NCBI GenBank assembly: GCA_029778105.1
Contig: JAKOQZ010000005.1
Location: 1-34,545 of the forward strand
Reading direction: 5' to 3'
From: Pseudomonadota bacterium
GTDB lineage: Bacteria; Pseudomonadota; Alphaproteobacteria; Micropepsales; Micropepsaceae
Length of the DNA stretch: 34,545 bases
Below the pieces are notes generated by a model. It was not told where the DNA came from and ran no database searches. It saw only the letters and a program-made list of their open reading frames with translations. Numbering within the stretch: the first letter of the stretch is position 1; each line of letters begins with the position of its first letter. Both the position numbers and the translations under genes were made by a program. Positions 14,670 to 23,374 of this stretch are shown here, piece after piece.

Positions 14670-15295
14670 CCTTCCGCCCATGCCCATAGGGCGACCGCCA
14701 CGGCGATGAAGGCGGAAAGCCCGACCACGAACGCGACGACAGCGGCGAGCAGGCCCAGGACAACGAGAACGCCGTCGCGCTCTGCGAGCGCAAACCCTAG
14801 CAGCATGATCGCGATGCCCGGCGGGTTGTTGGTGAACGGCCCCGGCAGCAGGATGACGCAACACAGGATCATCACCACGACGCCGACCAGGCGCTCGATG
14901 AGCCCGCGTGCCAGCCATGATGCGCGCGGTTTTGCGAAGATCTCGATCCGCTTCAGCCAGGGCCGCGCCCGCTCCAGGGTCCGCTTCACGTTGTCGGCTG
15001 AGAACTCGCGGCGGGCCAGAAAGCTCGGCACCCAGGGCTGGCGAAATCCCCACACCATCTGCGCCGCGAAGAGAAACGGCGGTGCACCCATCACCGAACC
15101 GACGCCCGGCGGCGAAATCGCGGCCAGAATTCCGAACACGATGAGGCAGAAGCCGAAGCCGCGCTGTCCCATCGCCGCGACGAAATGGCCGAGCGTCACC
15201 TGTTTGCCTTGCTCGCGGTCAAGCAGATGCAGCATGGCCTCGACCAGCGGCGCTTCCTGCGCGCGGTCCGGGGCGGGGGGGGCGCCGGCCGTCAC
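14660..15295 (-). CDS. ExoD family membrane protein
   Basis: The 211-residue protein resembles ExoD of rhizobia, linked by genetics to exopolysaccharide production. Family features are the N-terminal segment (ALLHLLDREQGKQVTLGHF-like, residues 19-37), GFGFCLIVFGILAAISPPG with a first hydrophobic hairpin, and three or four further membrane helices (about residues 135-210). LPGPFTNNPPGIAIMLLG is characteristic. It starts at GTG 15295, overlapping the stop of the TerC gene (GTGA), so both are translated from one message. The 3' end overlaps the convergent VOC gene by 10 bases. Confidence 0.87.
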   Translation of the reverse strand: MTAGAPPAPDRAQEAPLVEAMLHLLDREQGKQVTLGHFVAAMGQRGFGFCLIVFGILAAISPPGVGSVMGAPPFLFAAQMVWGFRQPWVPSFLARREFSADNVKRTLERARPWLKRIEIFAKPRASWLARGLIERLVGVVVMILCCVILLPGPFTNNPPGIAIMLLGFALAERDGVLVVLGLLAAVVAFVVGLSAFIAVAVALWAWAEGYF

Positions 15296-16041
15296 ACGCC
15301 TTCGCCGTCTCGGCCCTCCGCCGCGCGCTTGCGCCGCGCTGCCGCGACGAGGTTCAGCGTCTCGACAGTGACCGAGAATGCGATGGCGGCATAAATGAAG
15401 GCGCGCTCGATATGATAGTGGACGCCGTCAGCGACCAGGGTCGCACCGATCAGGATGAGGAAGGTCAGCGCCAGCATCTTCACCGTCGGGTGCCGGTTCA
15501 CGAACTTGGCGACCGGCTCGGCAGCGAACAGCATCACGGCCATGGATATGATGACCGCCAGGATCATCACCTCGATCATGCCCGGCGCCATGGCGACGGC
15601 CGTCAGCACCGAATCGAGCGAGAACACGACATCGAGAACCACGATCTGAAAAATGATGGCCGTGAACGAAGCCGTCTTGGCCGACGACTGCATCGCCTCA
15701 TCGTGGCCTTCCATCATCTGGTGGATTTCGACTGTGCCCTTATAGAGCAGGAACAGACCGCCTCCGAGCAGAATGACATCGCGCCACGACAGGCCGAAAT
15801 CTCCAATCCTCAGGAAAGGTTCTTCGAGCTGCTGGATCCATGTGATCAGCATCAGCAGGCCGATGCGCATGACCAGCGCAAGGGCGAGGCCGATGCGTCT
15901 GGCCGGCTTCTGTTGTTCGAGCGGCAACCTGGCAGAAACGATCGACAGGAATATGACGTTGTCGATGCCAAGAACGATTTCGAGGGCTGTCAGCGACAGC
16001 AGCGCGGCCCACGCATTGGGGTCGGACAGAAGTTCGAGCAT
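15292..16041 (-). CDS. TerC/YgdQ family integral membrane protein
   Basis: The 249-residue protein has seven or so membrane helices and the two TerC-family acidic motifs, LEIVLGIDNVIFLSI near the N-terminus and DVVFSLDSVLTAV near residue 140. Members act in metal ion homeostasis, notably manganese export, or in tellurite resistance. Here I can say only that it is a probable metal transporter. No separate Shine-Dalgarno lies in the usual place, because a strong hairpin (16042-16063) touches the start codon. The ExoD-like gene overlaps its stop. Confidence 0.9.
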   Translation of the reverse strand: MLELLSDPNAWAALLSLTALEIVLGIDNVIFLSIVSARLPLEQQKPARRIGLALALVMRIGLLMLITWIQQLEEPFLRIGDFGLSWRDVILLGGGLFLLYKGTVEIHQMMEGHDEAMQSSAKTASFTAIIFQIVVLDVVFSLDSVLTAVAMAPGMIEVMILAVIISMAVMLFAAEPVAKFVNRHPTVKMLALTFLILIGATLVADGVHYHIERAFIYAAIAFSVTVETLNLVAAARRKRAAEGRDGEGV

Positions 16042-16063
16042 GGGGCGGATGTGTATCCGCCCC
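16042..16063 (-). promoter_or_regulatory. Hairpin touching the terC start codon
   Basis: GGGGCGGAT and ATCCGCCCC form a perfect 9-bp GC-rich stem with a 4-base loop, ending directly at the AUG (16041). Folded, it brings the ACGAG just upstream next to the AUG. No U tract follows, so it is not a normal terminator. It may control translation. Confidence 0.5.
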
Positions 16064-16101
16064 CTCGTCCGGCGATCAAGCCTAAACGGCCCGATGTCGC
16101 T

Positions 16102-16326
16102 TCAAGATGCTCGTTTTAGCCCGCGCAGGCCCTTCAGCCCGAAATCAACTGTCGCAGCATGCTCGGCTGCGGCACGTCTGAGATCGGTCATGCGTGCAAA
16201 ACGGCGCCCGTCCAGGGCGTGGAACTTTGCCGAGCCGGAATAGAAACGGACTCCGGCGGTGTCGGGAACGGCAAGTCCGGCATCCTCGCCGGCGACTTCG
16301 ATCAGAACGATATTGTCCGATGACAT
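16102..16326 (-). CDS. Small conserved-looking protein of unknown function
   Basis: The 74-residue protein starts at ATG 16326 behind a strong AGGAG, which separates it from a longer open frame to 16416. It begins MSSDNIVLIEVAGEDAGLAV and ends LKGLRGLKRAS; there is no signal peptide or membrane segment. I do not recognise a domain. It lies 60 bases upstream of terC on the same strand, with a Cys-rich mini-ORF about 80 bases further upstream, so the three may share a transcript. Confidence 0.6.
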   Translation of the reverse strand: MSSDNIVLIEVAGEDAGLAVPDTAGVRFYSGSAKFHALDGRRFARMTDLRRAAAEHAATVDFGLKGLRGLKRAS

Positions 16327-16403
16327 GGGGTGCTCCTGGCGCGAGGTGAAACGCGTCGCGCTGAATTTCGATCCGTGGAAATGCCGCTGAACCAGGCGGT
16401 TTC

Positions 16404-16469
16404 TCAGGCGCAGCAACAGCCCAGACAGAATGAACCCGTCATCATGCGTGAAGGCGCGATGGGGGACAT
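16404..16469 (-). CDS. Candidate 21-residue Cys-rich leader peptide
   Basis: A 21-codon frame begins at ATG 16469 with a strong AAGGAG 8 bases upstream and ends at TGA 16404-16406. The product is rich in methionine and ends CLGCCCA, four cysteines in the last seven residues. It ends about 80 bases before the start of the 74-residue gene. This may be a regulatory leader peptide, but a frame this short could arise by chance; the good ribosome site is the main support. Confidence 0.4.
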   Translation of the reverse strand: MSPIAPSRMMTGSFCLGCCCA

Positions 16470-16677
16470 GAGGCGTCTCCTTCGTCGGCCGACCACCGGC
16501 TGTGTGCCGGGGCGCTTAGCTGTTGAACGCGGCGCAAGCTGATCCGGAAATCCCGCGGCGCAGTCGCAATAGACTGGCAAGATGAAATCTGCGTGACGGA
16601 AGCCTTGCGATCAACGGGATGATCGTGAAGCGTGCGTGAAGCGCTGCTTCAGAATGCGGCGCTGCAGGAGAGTCTTA
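16470..16677. other. Non-coding region between divergent genes
   Basis: With the mini-ORF this is part of a 351-base stretch (16327-16677) lacking a normal gene. It contains a small stem CCGGC/GCCGG near 16496-16510 and the Shine-Dalgarno GGAG at 16667-16670 for the crotonase. I see no promoter that I would defend. Confidence 0.3.
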
Positions 16678-17412
16678 ATGCCAGGCGAAATTGAAGTGAC
16701 GCGGCCAGCGCCGCATGTGGCCCGCGTGTCGATCGCCAATCCGCCGTCGAACGCGATAGGCGACGCGATAAGGCCGGTCCTCATCGACGCCCTGCGCGAG
16801 CTCGATGCCGACACTGACATACGTGCGGTGATCCTGACAGGCGTCGGGCGCATCTTCTGCGCCGGTGACGATTTGCGCGAAGTCGGAACGCGCGGCGCGC
16901 GCATGGCGGCCAGCCTTGCAGAATTCCAGGTGCTGTTCGATCTCATCGAAACGCTGCGCCCGCCGGTGATCGCGGCGATCAACGGGCCGGCTTTCGGAGG
17001 CGGGCTTGAGTTGGCTCTGTGCTGCGACATCCGTCTTTCCGCTGCGTCTGCACGGTTCGCCGCGTCGGGCGTGAATATCGGGCTGATGGCGAGTGTGGTG
17101 CGGCTGCCGCGTCTCATCGGCCGGGCTCGCGCCAAGGCGATGCTGTTGGCCGGGCAGCCCATCGATGCGGCGACCGCGCTCGACTATGGGCTGGTGACGG
17201 GGGTGCACGAGGATGCGGCTCTTGAAGCCGCTGCGCTGACGCTCGCTGCCCATATCGCCAGCCGCGCGCCGCTGTCGGTGGAAGCGGCGAAGCGCAACGT
17301 CAACGGCGCGGGAGCGTCCGACGATATGGCGCGTCTGACCGCCAGCGCCGACCATCGTGAGGCGATTGCCGCCTTCCTGGAGAAGCGGCCGCCCCGCTTT
17401 ATGCGTCAGTAG
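16678..17412 (+). CDS. Crotonase (enoyl-CoA hydratase/isomerase) family protein
   Basis: The 244-residue protein starts at ATG 16678 behind CAGGAG. The oxyanion-hole parts are FCAGDDL (residues 60-66) and INGPAFGGGLELALCCD (101-117), with one catalytic glutamate, Glu111. The second hydratase glutamate, normally in a PE pair before the LG turn, is replaced: the segment reads FAASGVNIGLM (127-137). Hydratases need both, so this may be an isomerase, a different crotonase reaction, or inactive. Length is slightly shorter than typical (about 255-260). The last 7 bases overlap the convergent tamB gene. Confidence 0.87.
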   Translation: MPGEIEVTRPAPHVARVSIANPPSNAIGDAIRPVLIDALRELDADTDIRAVILTGVGRIFCAGDDLREVGTRGARMAASLAEFQVLFDLIETLRPPVIAAINGPAFGGGLELALCCDIRLSAASARFAASGVNIGLMASVVRLPRLIGRARAKAMLLAGQPIDAATALDYGLVTGVHEDAALEAAALTLAAHIASRAPLSVEAAKRNVNGAGASDDMARLTASADHREAIAAFLEKRPPRFMRQ

Positions 17413-20400
17413 TCTATTCGATAGCGCGCGCCGACGCTCGACGACGAATCGGCGCCGACTTCAGTCTCGACCGAAAGGTTTTCATCGATCTGCAGCTCGA
17501 GACGACCGGTCGTGCCCCCCGACGCGCCGCCCTGGCGCAGTTCGAAGTAGACGTTATCCGCAAGATAGGTCCCGGCCTTCACCGAGGCGTTGCCGCCATC
17601 GTCCAGGTCGACCGTCAAGACGTCGAGTCCGAAACGGTCGCGCAGCCCGCCCAGGACTCCGCCCCGAATGTCGCCGCCGCCGGATAGGGCGGCGATCGAA
17701 TTGGCCAGCTCCAGACCCTCGATGGCCGACAGGCTCGAGACCGAGCGGCCGAACAGCAGCCGCGCGAACACCTCGTCCTGAGGGGCGGCGGGCACGGATG
17801 ACGCGGTGATCTTCGGTTCGCTCGCACGCCCGGACAAGGTGAGCGACGCCGTGAAGCCGTCTTCCTCCTGCGTCGCGACGACCTTGATACGAGGTTCGAT
17901 CGTCGGCCCCCCGTCGAACTCGATTTCGCCTTCGGTGAGCTGGAAGCTTCTTGAACCGAAATCCCAGGTACCGCGAAGCAGAGAGAGCTTGCCGCTGATG
18001 CGCGGGTCGGACGCGTCTCCGAAAACCTTGAGATCGCCGCGCCAGAGTGAGTTGAGGCCGCGCCCTTCGACCTTCGCCGGGCCTGGAATATCGATACTGA
18101 TGTCGAGGCTCAGGAGATCAGCCGGCGCGGCGGCCGCGGTGACCGGCGTGGCCGGCAGCGGCGGTTTGGCCGGATCGATGACGTCGACGACCACAAGGTC
18201 TGAAAGGCCGGGATCGGGAATTTCGGCCTCCAACCCCGTAACGGTAAGCGCGCCCTGAAGCACCGGCCCCGTTGCGATGCGGGCGAGGGTGAGGGTGCCG
18301 GAGACGGCGGCGACGAGGTCGTCGCGTGCGACGAGCTGCATCTGGGTGAGCGTGACGCCGCCGGTGGCCGCGCTGAGCGCGCCGCTGAGGCCCATTGCGG
18401 CGTCGATGGCGAGGCGGCCGTTCGCGCCGTCTGTGGCGCTGCCTTTGACCGTGACCTGCTCGCCCGTCATCTGCACCGCGAGGTTGAGGGCGGCGAGGCG
18501 CGTGCCCAAGGCCTCGTTGGTATAGGTGCCGTTGGTGAGGGTGGCGGTGCCGGTGACGTTGGGGGCGGCGAGGGTGCCGGCGATGGTGGCGGTGACGGCG
18601 GCGTCGCCGTCGAGGGCGTGACCGTCGATGTCGGCGAGCCGCCAGAGCGGCGCAATCCGGCCGTTCCAGTTGACGCTGCCGGTGAGTTTTGCGCCGGGCG
18701 CGGGCGACGGGAACCCGCCATCCGCCGCCCGCGCGAGCGGAAAAGCGACCTCTGCGCGGGCCTCCGGAAGCCCTTTTGCAAGGGCGGAGGCGGTGACGCG
18801 GAAGGTGCCGGCGGACCATGCGCCGGTGACGGTGAGGTCGGCCGGAGGGGCGGTGCCGCCGGCCCTGAGGCCGGTGATGCGGGCGTTGAGGCTGGCGCGG
18901 CCGGCCCCGCCGTCGAGCTCGGCGTCGCCTTCAAGCAGGCCCTTTACGGTGTCGCGGCCGAGCACGGCGGTGAGGGCTTCCAGGTCGATTCCGGTGAGTT
19001 TCAGGGCCGTTTTCGCGCCGTTTTCGCCGGTGCTGGCGGTGGCGGCGATCTGCCCCGCGGCCTTGCCGCCCCGCGCCAGACGGGCATCGAGACCATCGAC
19101 GGTGAGGCCGTTGGCGAAGGTGACGGTGAAGGGTTTGACGGTCTCGATGCTTTCCTTGTCGGTGGCGGCGCGGAAGGCGGAAATGCGTGCCGAGGCAAAA
19201 TCGGCGAGCGTGCCGGCGAGGCGGTAGGCGACGGTGCGGGCGTCGGCGGGCAGGCGCCCTTCGAGCGTGACCTCGAGCGCCGAAAGCGGACCTTTTGCGG
19301 TGACCTTGGCGTCGCCGAGGGTGGTGCCGCCATAGCGTCCGCCGCTGAGGCTGGCGTCGAGATCGAGCATGTCGGAGGGCCCCCCGACCGTGCCGGAGAC
19401 CCGGGCGGTGAGCCCGCCCTCCAGGTCGAGCCCGGCGAGCGCCCCGAGCCGGTCGAGCCGGGCGGTCTTGAGGTCGGCGGTGACGGCATAGGCCGTGCCG
19501 GTCTGCGTCGCCGTGGCGTTGACGCCGGCCGAGGCGATCTCGCCGGCGATCCTGGCGACGAGGCCCGTGCCGAAGGCGTTGGTGATGTCGGCGGTCACGT
19601 CGATGGGGGCCTCGCCGTCGCCCTTGAGCGTGAACTGCCCGGTGCCGAGCGCATCGACGCCGCCCTGCAGCGCGACCGTCTTGTAGGTGAGAGGGCCGGA
19701 GACGATGTCGTCGCCGGTCGCGTCGATGGCGATGGGCCGGGGCGCCGTGGTGTCGTAGGCGAGCCGCGCCTGCATCCGGCCCTTGAGGTCGGGGCGCAGC
19801 ACCGAGAGATCGCTGGCGGTGAGTTCGAGCTGCGCCCGGGTCGCGGCGTCGGCGATCCCGGCCTCACCCTTGGCGGTGAGCTTGCCCCCCGCGAGCTGGG
19901 CCTGAAGGCCGGTGACGGTGACGAGCCCGGTGCGCAGCGTGACGACCGCGGTGGCCGAGGCGTTGGGCAGCAACGGCGCGAGCGAGGGATCGGCGGTCTG
20001 GAGGCGCGACAGGTCGGCGGCCAGATTGAAGACCGTGGTGTCGTCCGCGCCGTCCTCGACGAGCTGGATGGAGAGATTGGCGGGGCCGGAAAGCCCCGCG
20101 CCGGGATCGAGCAGTTTGGCGACATCGCTGAGCTCGACCGCGAAGGTGCAGTTCGGATTGACGCCGACGGTCGCGATCGCGCCGTCGCGCGCCGAGATCG
20201 CCGCCTGTCCGGCGCAGGTTTCCCCGTCGCGCGACAATTGCAGCGCGACGGCGGCGTCGCGCAGCCGGTCGTCGGCGGCGAGCAGGGCGGCGACGCGCTG
20301 GTCCTTGGCGTTGAGCGAGACTTCGATCCTGCCGAGATCGGCGGTGGCGCGGGCCGTGATCGCGGCCTCGCCCGGCACGCCGTCGGTGCGGTTGAGATTG

Positions 20401-20996
20401 AGCTCGGCCGCGCCGCCCGCGCCGGTAAGGTCGGCCTTGCCGGTGAGCTTGACCTTCATCGCCTCGCCGATGACCGCCTGATCCAGCGTCACCTCGCCGA
20501 TCAGGCTGCCGAGCGTGATGTCGACCGGCAGGTCGGGCCAGGCGAAGGGTTCGTCGGTCTGGTCGGGGGCGGGCTTGTAGGCGGGCTGGCGGTAGACGCG
20601 CGCGTTCACGAACTCGGCCCGGTCGGCGTTGACCGTGCCGGTCAGCAGCGCGAAGGGCGACCAGGAGAGGGTGATCTCGTCGGCGGTGGCCCACACGCCC
20701 TCATCGTCGGTCAGCGCGACCTTGGTGAGCACCATGCGGTCCCAGCTGCCGGTGAAGGAGTCCGACTGGACGCCCGCCTCGATCAGGATCGAGCGGCCAT
20801 AGTCGAAGGCGAACTGGCGCGTGAAGGGCAGGAAGATCGCCAGCGCGAACAGCGCCACGACCGCGACCACGGCGAGGCCGGTCCATTTCAGGACGCGCCA
20901 GCCCCAGCGGGCGCGGCGCCTGCGCGCGGGGGCGGCGGGGGCCGGAGCGGAGGCCTGAGCGGCGGAGGGCGGAGGGGTGGGCGTCGTCTCGCTCAT
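17406..20996 (-). CDS. tamB: TamB, translocation and assembly module inner-membrane subunit
   Basis: The 1196-residue protein has a basic N-terminus (RRRRARWGWR), one membrane helix at about residues 34-56, then a long repetitive beta-taco region rich in Ala, Gly, Thr and Leu. The C-terminal DUF490 domain includes GTWDFGSRSFQLTEGEIEFD and ends in SSSVGARYRIDY. TamB spans the periplasm and works with TamA to move proteins or lipids to the outer membrane. Its ATG at 20996 overlaps the tamA stop (ATGA). E. coli TamB is about 1259 residues, so the size is normal. Codon choice looks less GC3-rich in the C-terminal quarter (17406 to about 18260). Confidence 0.94.
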   Translation of the reverse strand: MSETTPTPPPSAAQASAPAPAAPARRRRARWGWRVLKWTGLAVVAVVALFALAIFLPFTRQFAFDYGRSILIEAGVQSDSFTGSWDRMVLTKVALTDDEGVWATADEITLSWSPFALLTGTVNADRAEFVNARVYRQPAYKPAPDQTDEPFAWPDLPVDITLGSLIGEVTLDQAVIGEAMKVKLTGKADLTGAGGAAELNLNRTDGVPGEAAITARATADLGRIEVSLNAKDQRVAALLAADDRLRDAAVALQLSRDGETCAGQAAISARDGAIATVGVNPNCTFAVELSDVAKLLDPGAGLSGPANLSIQLVEDGADDTTVFNLAADLSRLQTADPSLAPLLPNASATAVVTLRTGLVTVTGLQAQLAGGKLTAKGEAGIADAATRAQLELTASDLSVLRPDLKGRMQARLAYDTTAPRPIAIDATGDDIVSGPLTYKTVALQGGVDALGTGQFTLKGDGEAPIDVTADITNAFGTGLVARIAGEIASAGVNATATQTGTAYAVTADLKTARLDRLGALAGLDLEGGLTARVSGTVGGPSDMLDLDASLSGGRYGGTTLGDAKVTAKGPLSALEVTLEGRLPADARTVAYRLAGTLADFASARISAFRAATDKESIETVKPFTVTFANGLTVDGLDARLARGGKAAGQIAATASTGENGAKTALKLTGIDLEALTAVLGRDTVKGLLEGDAELDGGAGRASLNARITGLRAGGTAPPADLTVTGAWSAGTFRVTASALAKGLPEARAEVAFPLARAADGGFPSPAPGAKLTGSVNWNGRIAPLWRLADIDGHALDGDAAVTATIAGTLAAPNVTGTATLTNGTYTNEALGTRLAALNLAVQMTGEQVTVKGSATDGANGRLAIDAAMGLSGALSAATGGVTLTQMQLVARDDLVAAVSGTLTLARIATGPVLQGALTVTGLEAEIPDPGLSDLVVVDVIDPAKPPLPATPVTAAAAPADLLSLDISIDIPGPAKVEGRGLNSLWRGDLKVFGDASDPRISGKLSLLRGTWDFGSRSFQLTEGEIEFDGGPTIEPRIKVVATQEEDGFTASLTLSGRASEPKITASSVPAAPQDEVFARLLFGRSVSSLSAIEGLELANSIAALSGGGDIRGGVLGGLRDRFGLDVLTVDLDDGGNASVKAGTYLADNVYFELRQGGASGGTTGRLELQIDENLSVETEVGADSSSSVGARYRIDY

Positions 20997-22744
20997 CAGA
21001 ACGCCTGTCCGATGGAGATGTAGATCTGCACGCCGGGCTCGCCTTCGCGCGCGTTGATCGGCATGGCGACGTCGAGCCGCACCGGCCCGATGGGCGAGTA
21101 ATAGCGCACGCCGAGACCGGCGCCGATATACCAGTCGCCGCCGTCGCCGGGCATCGCGCCCTCGAACGCGCCGCCGCCGTCGACGAAGGCGACCGCGCCG
21201 AAATCCTCGTTGATGCGCCAGCGCGCTTCGGCGTTGAGCTCGACCACCGAGGCGCCGCCGACGGGCTCGTCGTCGATATTCACCGGCCCCGCCCGCTTGT
21301 AGGAATAGCCGCGGATCGAGCCGCCGCCGCCGGCGAAGAAGCGCTTGGGCAGCGGGATGTCGTCGCGCCGTTCGCCGAGCACCGAGCCGAGCCGCGCGCG
21401 CCCCGCCAGCACGAATTCCTTTTGCCGGTCGAGCGGCAGATAGGCCGAGCCCAGCGCTTCCAGAATGACGAAATTCCGCAGATCGCCGTTATAGCCAAGA
21501 TAGGGCAGCGCCCTGAGCGTCACGCGGTAGCCTTCTGTGGGATCGAGCAGGTCGTTGGAATTGTCGAACGACACCTCGCCGCGCACGCCGATCAGCGCAT
21601 AGTCGCCGCCGTCCGTCAGGCCCTCGTCGCGCACGAATTCCACCGACGCGCCGTAGCGGCCCACGATCTTGTCGTAGATGTCGGTCTCCAGCGTGCCGAT
21701 CAGCGCGGCGTGTTCGTAGATCTGGCCGTCGACGTCTTCATGCGCGACCTCAAGCGTCGCCAGCAGGGTGTGGCCTTCGAAGATCGTATCGTAGCGGCGC
21801 AGCGACACCTCGAGCGCCTGGCGCTGCTGGCCGAGCGTCAGCGCCGTGCGCAGCCGCTCCGCATCGCCGAAAATATTGCGGTGCTCCCACGCCGCCTCGA
21901 TGGCGAAGCCGTCCTGCATCGACCATTTGATCGCGCCCGACAGCGTGCGCATCGGGCGTTCGCCGACCGCCAGACGGACGGTGCGGGCGGGGGCGGTGCC
22001 GACGACGCTGGCCCGCGCCTCGTTGAAGATGCCGGTTTCGAGCAGCCGGTCTTCCGCGTCCTTCAGCCGCTTGGGCGTCAGCAATTCGCCGACCTCGAGC
22101 GTTGAGAGGCGGGCGATGCGCGGCTGCGGGATTTCCTGCGCGCCCTCGATGTCGAAACCGCCGACGGTCACGAGCCCGCCGGCGGTCAGCGTCAGCGTCA
22201 CGTCGACCTTGCCCGAGGGCCGGTCGAGCACGGCGCGGCGCTCCACGACCGCCGCGTCGAAATAGCCGTCGCTCTTGAGCTTGGCGATCACCCGCTCGCC
22301 GGCCGCGACGATGTTGCGCCCGGAGGCGGGCAGGCCGGTCGCGAAGGCGAGGACGGGCGTTGCGGGCTTGCCGCCCTGCCAGACGATGTCGAAGCGGCCG
22401 ATCTTGTAGAGCGGGCCCTGATCGATGGTGAGCGTGACCGACGCCGAAGCGCCGCCATCGACGAGATTTGAGCTCACGGCGCCGTCGTAATAGCCGTAGG
22501 CGGCCATCACCTCCTTCGCGCGCGCCACGTCGCGGGCGAGCCGCGCCTCAAGCACGCCGATCGACGGAACGCCCTGGTCCCGCCGCTTGTCGAGCGTCAG
22601 CTCGGCGCGGATGCGCCCGGCGACCTCTTCATCGGCGGGGCCGTTGACGGTGAGCGTGTAGGGGATGGTCGGCAGATCCTGCGCCGCCGCCGCGCCGCAC
22701 AGAACGCCGAGCCAGACCAGACATGCCCCCAACACCCCCCGCAT
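20996..22744 (-). CDS. tamA: TamA, Omp85-family outer-membrane assembly protein
   Basis: The 582-residue protein starts at ATG 22744, 4 bases after the DUF2177 gene, and has a signal peptide ending at AAA|Q (about residue 21). Residues 25-260 fit three POTRA repeats (TLTIDQGPLYKIGRFDIV, TLTLTAGGLVTVGGFDIEG are strand-turn-strand hallmarks). The rest is a 16-strand beta-barrel with the conserved substrate-loop motif SIRGYSY (Arg478) and the typical terminal strands GPVRLDVAMPI and VQIYISIGQAF. It matches TamA (577 residues in E. coli) rather than BamA (about 800, five POTRAs). It is coupled to tamB. Confidence 0.95.
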   Translation of the reverse strand: MRGVLGACLVWLGVLCGAAAAQDLPTIPYTLTVNGPADEEVAGRIRAELTLDKRRDQGVPSIGVLEARLARDVARAKEVMAAYGYYDGAVSSNLVDGGASASVTLTIDQGPLYKIGRFDIVWQGGKPATPVLAFATGLPASGRNIVAAGERVIAKLKSDGYFDAAVVERRAVLDRPSGKVDVTLTLTAGGLVTVGGFDIEGAQEIPQPRIARLSTLEVGELLTPKRLKDAEDRLLETGIFNEARASVVGTAPARTVRLAVGERPMRTLSGAIKWSMQDGFAIEAAWEHRNIFGDAERLRTALTLGQQRQALEVSLRRYDTIFEGHTLLATLEVAHEDVDGQIYEHAALIGTLETDIYDKIVGRYGASVEFVRDEGLTDGGDYALIGVRGEVSFDNSNDLLDPTEGYRVTLRALPYLGYNGDLRNFVILEALGSAYLPLDRQKEFVLAGRARLGSVLGERRDDIPLPKRFFAGGGGSIRGYSYKRAGPVNIDDEPVGGASVVELNAEARWRINEDFGAVAFVDGGGAFEGAMPGDGGDWYIGAGLGVRYYSPIGPVRLDVAMPINAREGEPGVQIYISIGQAF

Positions 22745-22748
22745 CGGA

Positions 22749-23186
22749 TCAGGCCCGCCGCGCCGCCGCTGCGCCCGCCGCCGAAGCGAGAGCCGTGGCG
22801 AGCGTGCCCCAGGCCATGTCGATGAGCGCCAGGCGCCAGGTGAAGGCCTGGAGCGTCGCCAGATTGGTGAGATCGTAAGTTGCATAGGCGACGAAGCCGA
22901 ACGCCGCGCCGCGCCCCGCCGCCGCGAGGACGCCCCGCCCGCCATGGGGCAGCACGACGAAGACCAGCGTTCCGACGAGATAGATCGCATAGAACGCCAG
23001 CGCGGCGTCCCAGCGCGGGGCGGCCCGCATGATCGCCCCGATGTCGCGGATATAGATCTCGCCGCTGAGCGCGCCGAGCCATGCCGCGTCCAGGGCGCAA
23101 AAGGCCAGCGCCGTGCCTGCCGCCGCGAAAACCGCCCGGCGGCCGGTCAGTGCGAGGCCTGCCGTGGGGGCGGCCGTCTCAGCCAT
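22749..23186 (-). CDS. DUF2177 family membrane protein
   Basis: The 145-residue protein has four hydrophobic helices (about residues 18-36, 60-78, 86-104 and 118-138). Typical DUF2177 elements are DAAWLG near the first helix, YAIYLVGTLVF, and FGFVAYATYDLTNLATL. The family's role is not established. It starts at ATG 23186 with GGAGT upstream, 23 bases behind the preceding small gene, and is followed 4 bases later by tamA. That places it inside a probable envelope operon. Confidence 0.88.
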   Translation of the reverse strand: MAETAAPTAGLALTGRRAVFAAAGTALAFCALDAAWLGALSGEIYIRDIGAIMRAAPRWDAALAFYAIYLVGTLVFVVLPHGGRGVLAAAGRGAAFGFVAYATYDLTNLATLQAFTWRLALIDMAWGTLATALASAAGAAAARRA

Positions 23187-23209
23187 GGGAACTCCAGAGA
23201 GCCGGGGCG

Positions 23210-23374
23210 CTAGATCAGGCCCAACAAGAGCGCAGCCATAAGGGCCAAAGCAAGCGATGTCAGCAGGATCGTGAGCGCATGCGACCCGGTGCGCCCCTGT
23301 TTCGCCCGGGTCTCGCCGATGACCGGGCGCGTTTGTGCCGCCGTGTCGCGGGCGGTGCGGTCCTGGCCGCTCAT
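23210..23374 (-). CDS. Small single-pass membrane protein
   Basis: The 54-residue protein starts MSGQDRTARD and ends with one hydrophobic segment (about residues 33-54), so it is a tail-anchored inner-membrane peptide. Its ATG overlaps the stop of the gene upstream (ATGA). I do not recognise the family. It is transcribed behind the GSR promoter at 23633-23657 and ahead of DUF2177, tamA and tamB. Confidence 0.7.
   Translation of the reverse strand: MSGQDRTARDTAAQTRPVIGETRAKQGRTGSHALTILLTSLALALMAALLLGLI

Noticed and set aside
18618-21023. A long open frame (about 800 codons) on the plus strand opposite tamB
   Set aside because: Its product has low complexity rich in Gly, Ala, Arg and Glu with no domain. 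It mirrors the GC-rich codons of tamB, which has clear family features.
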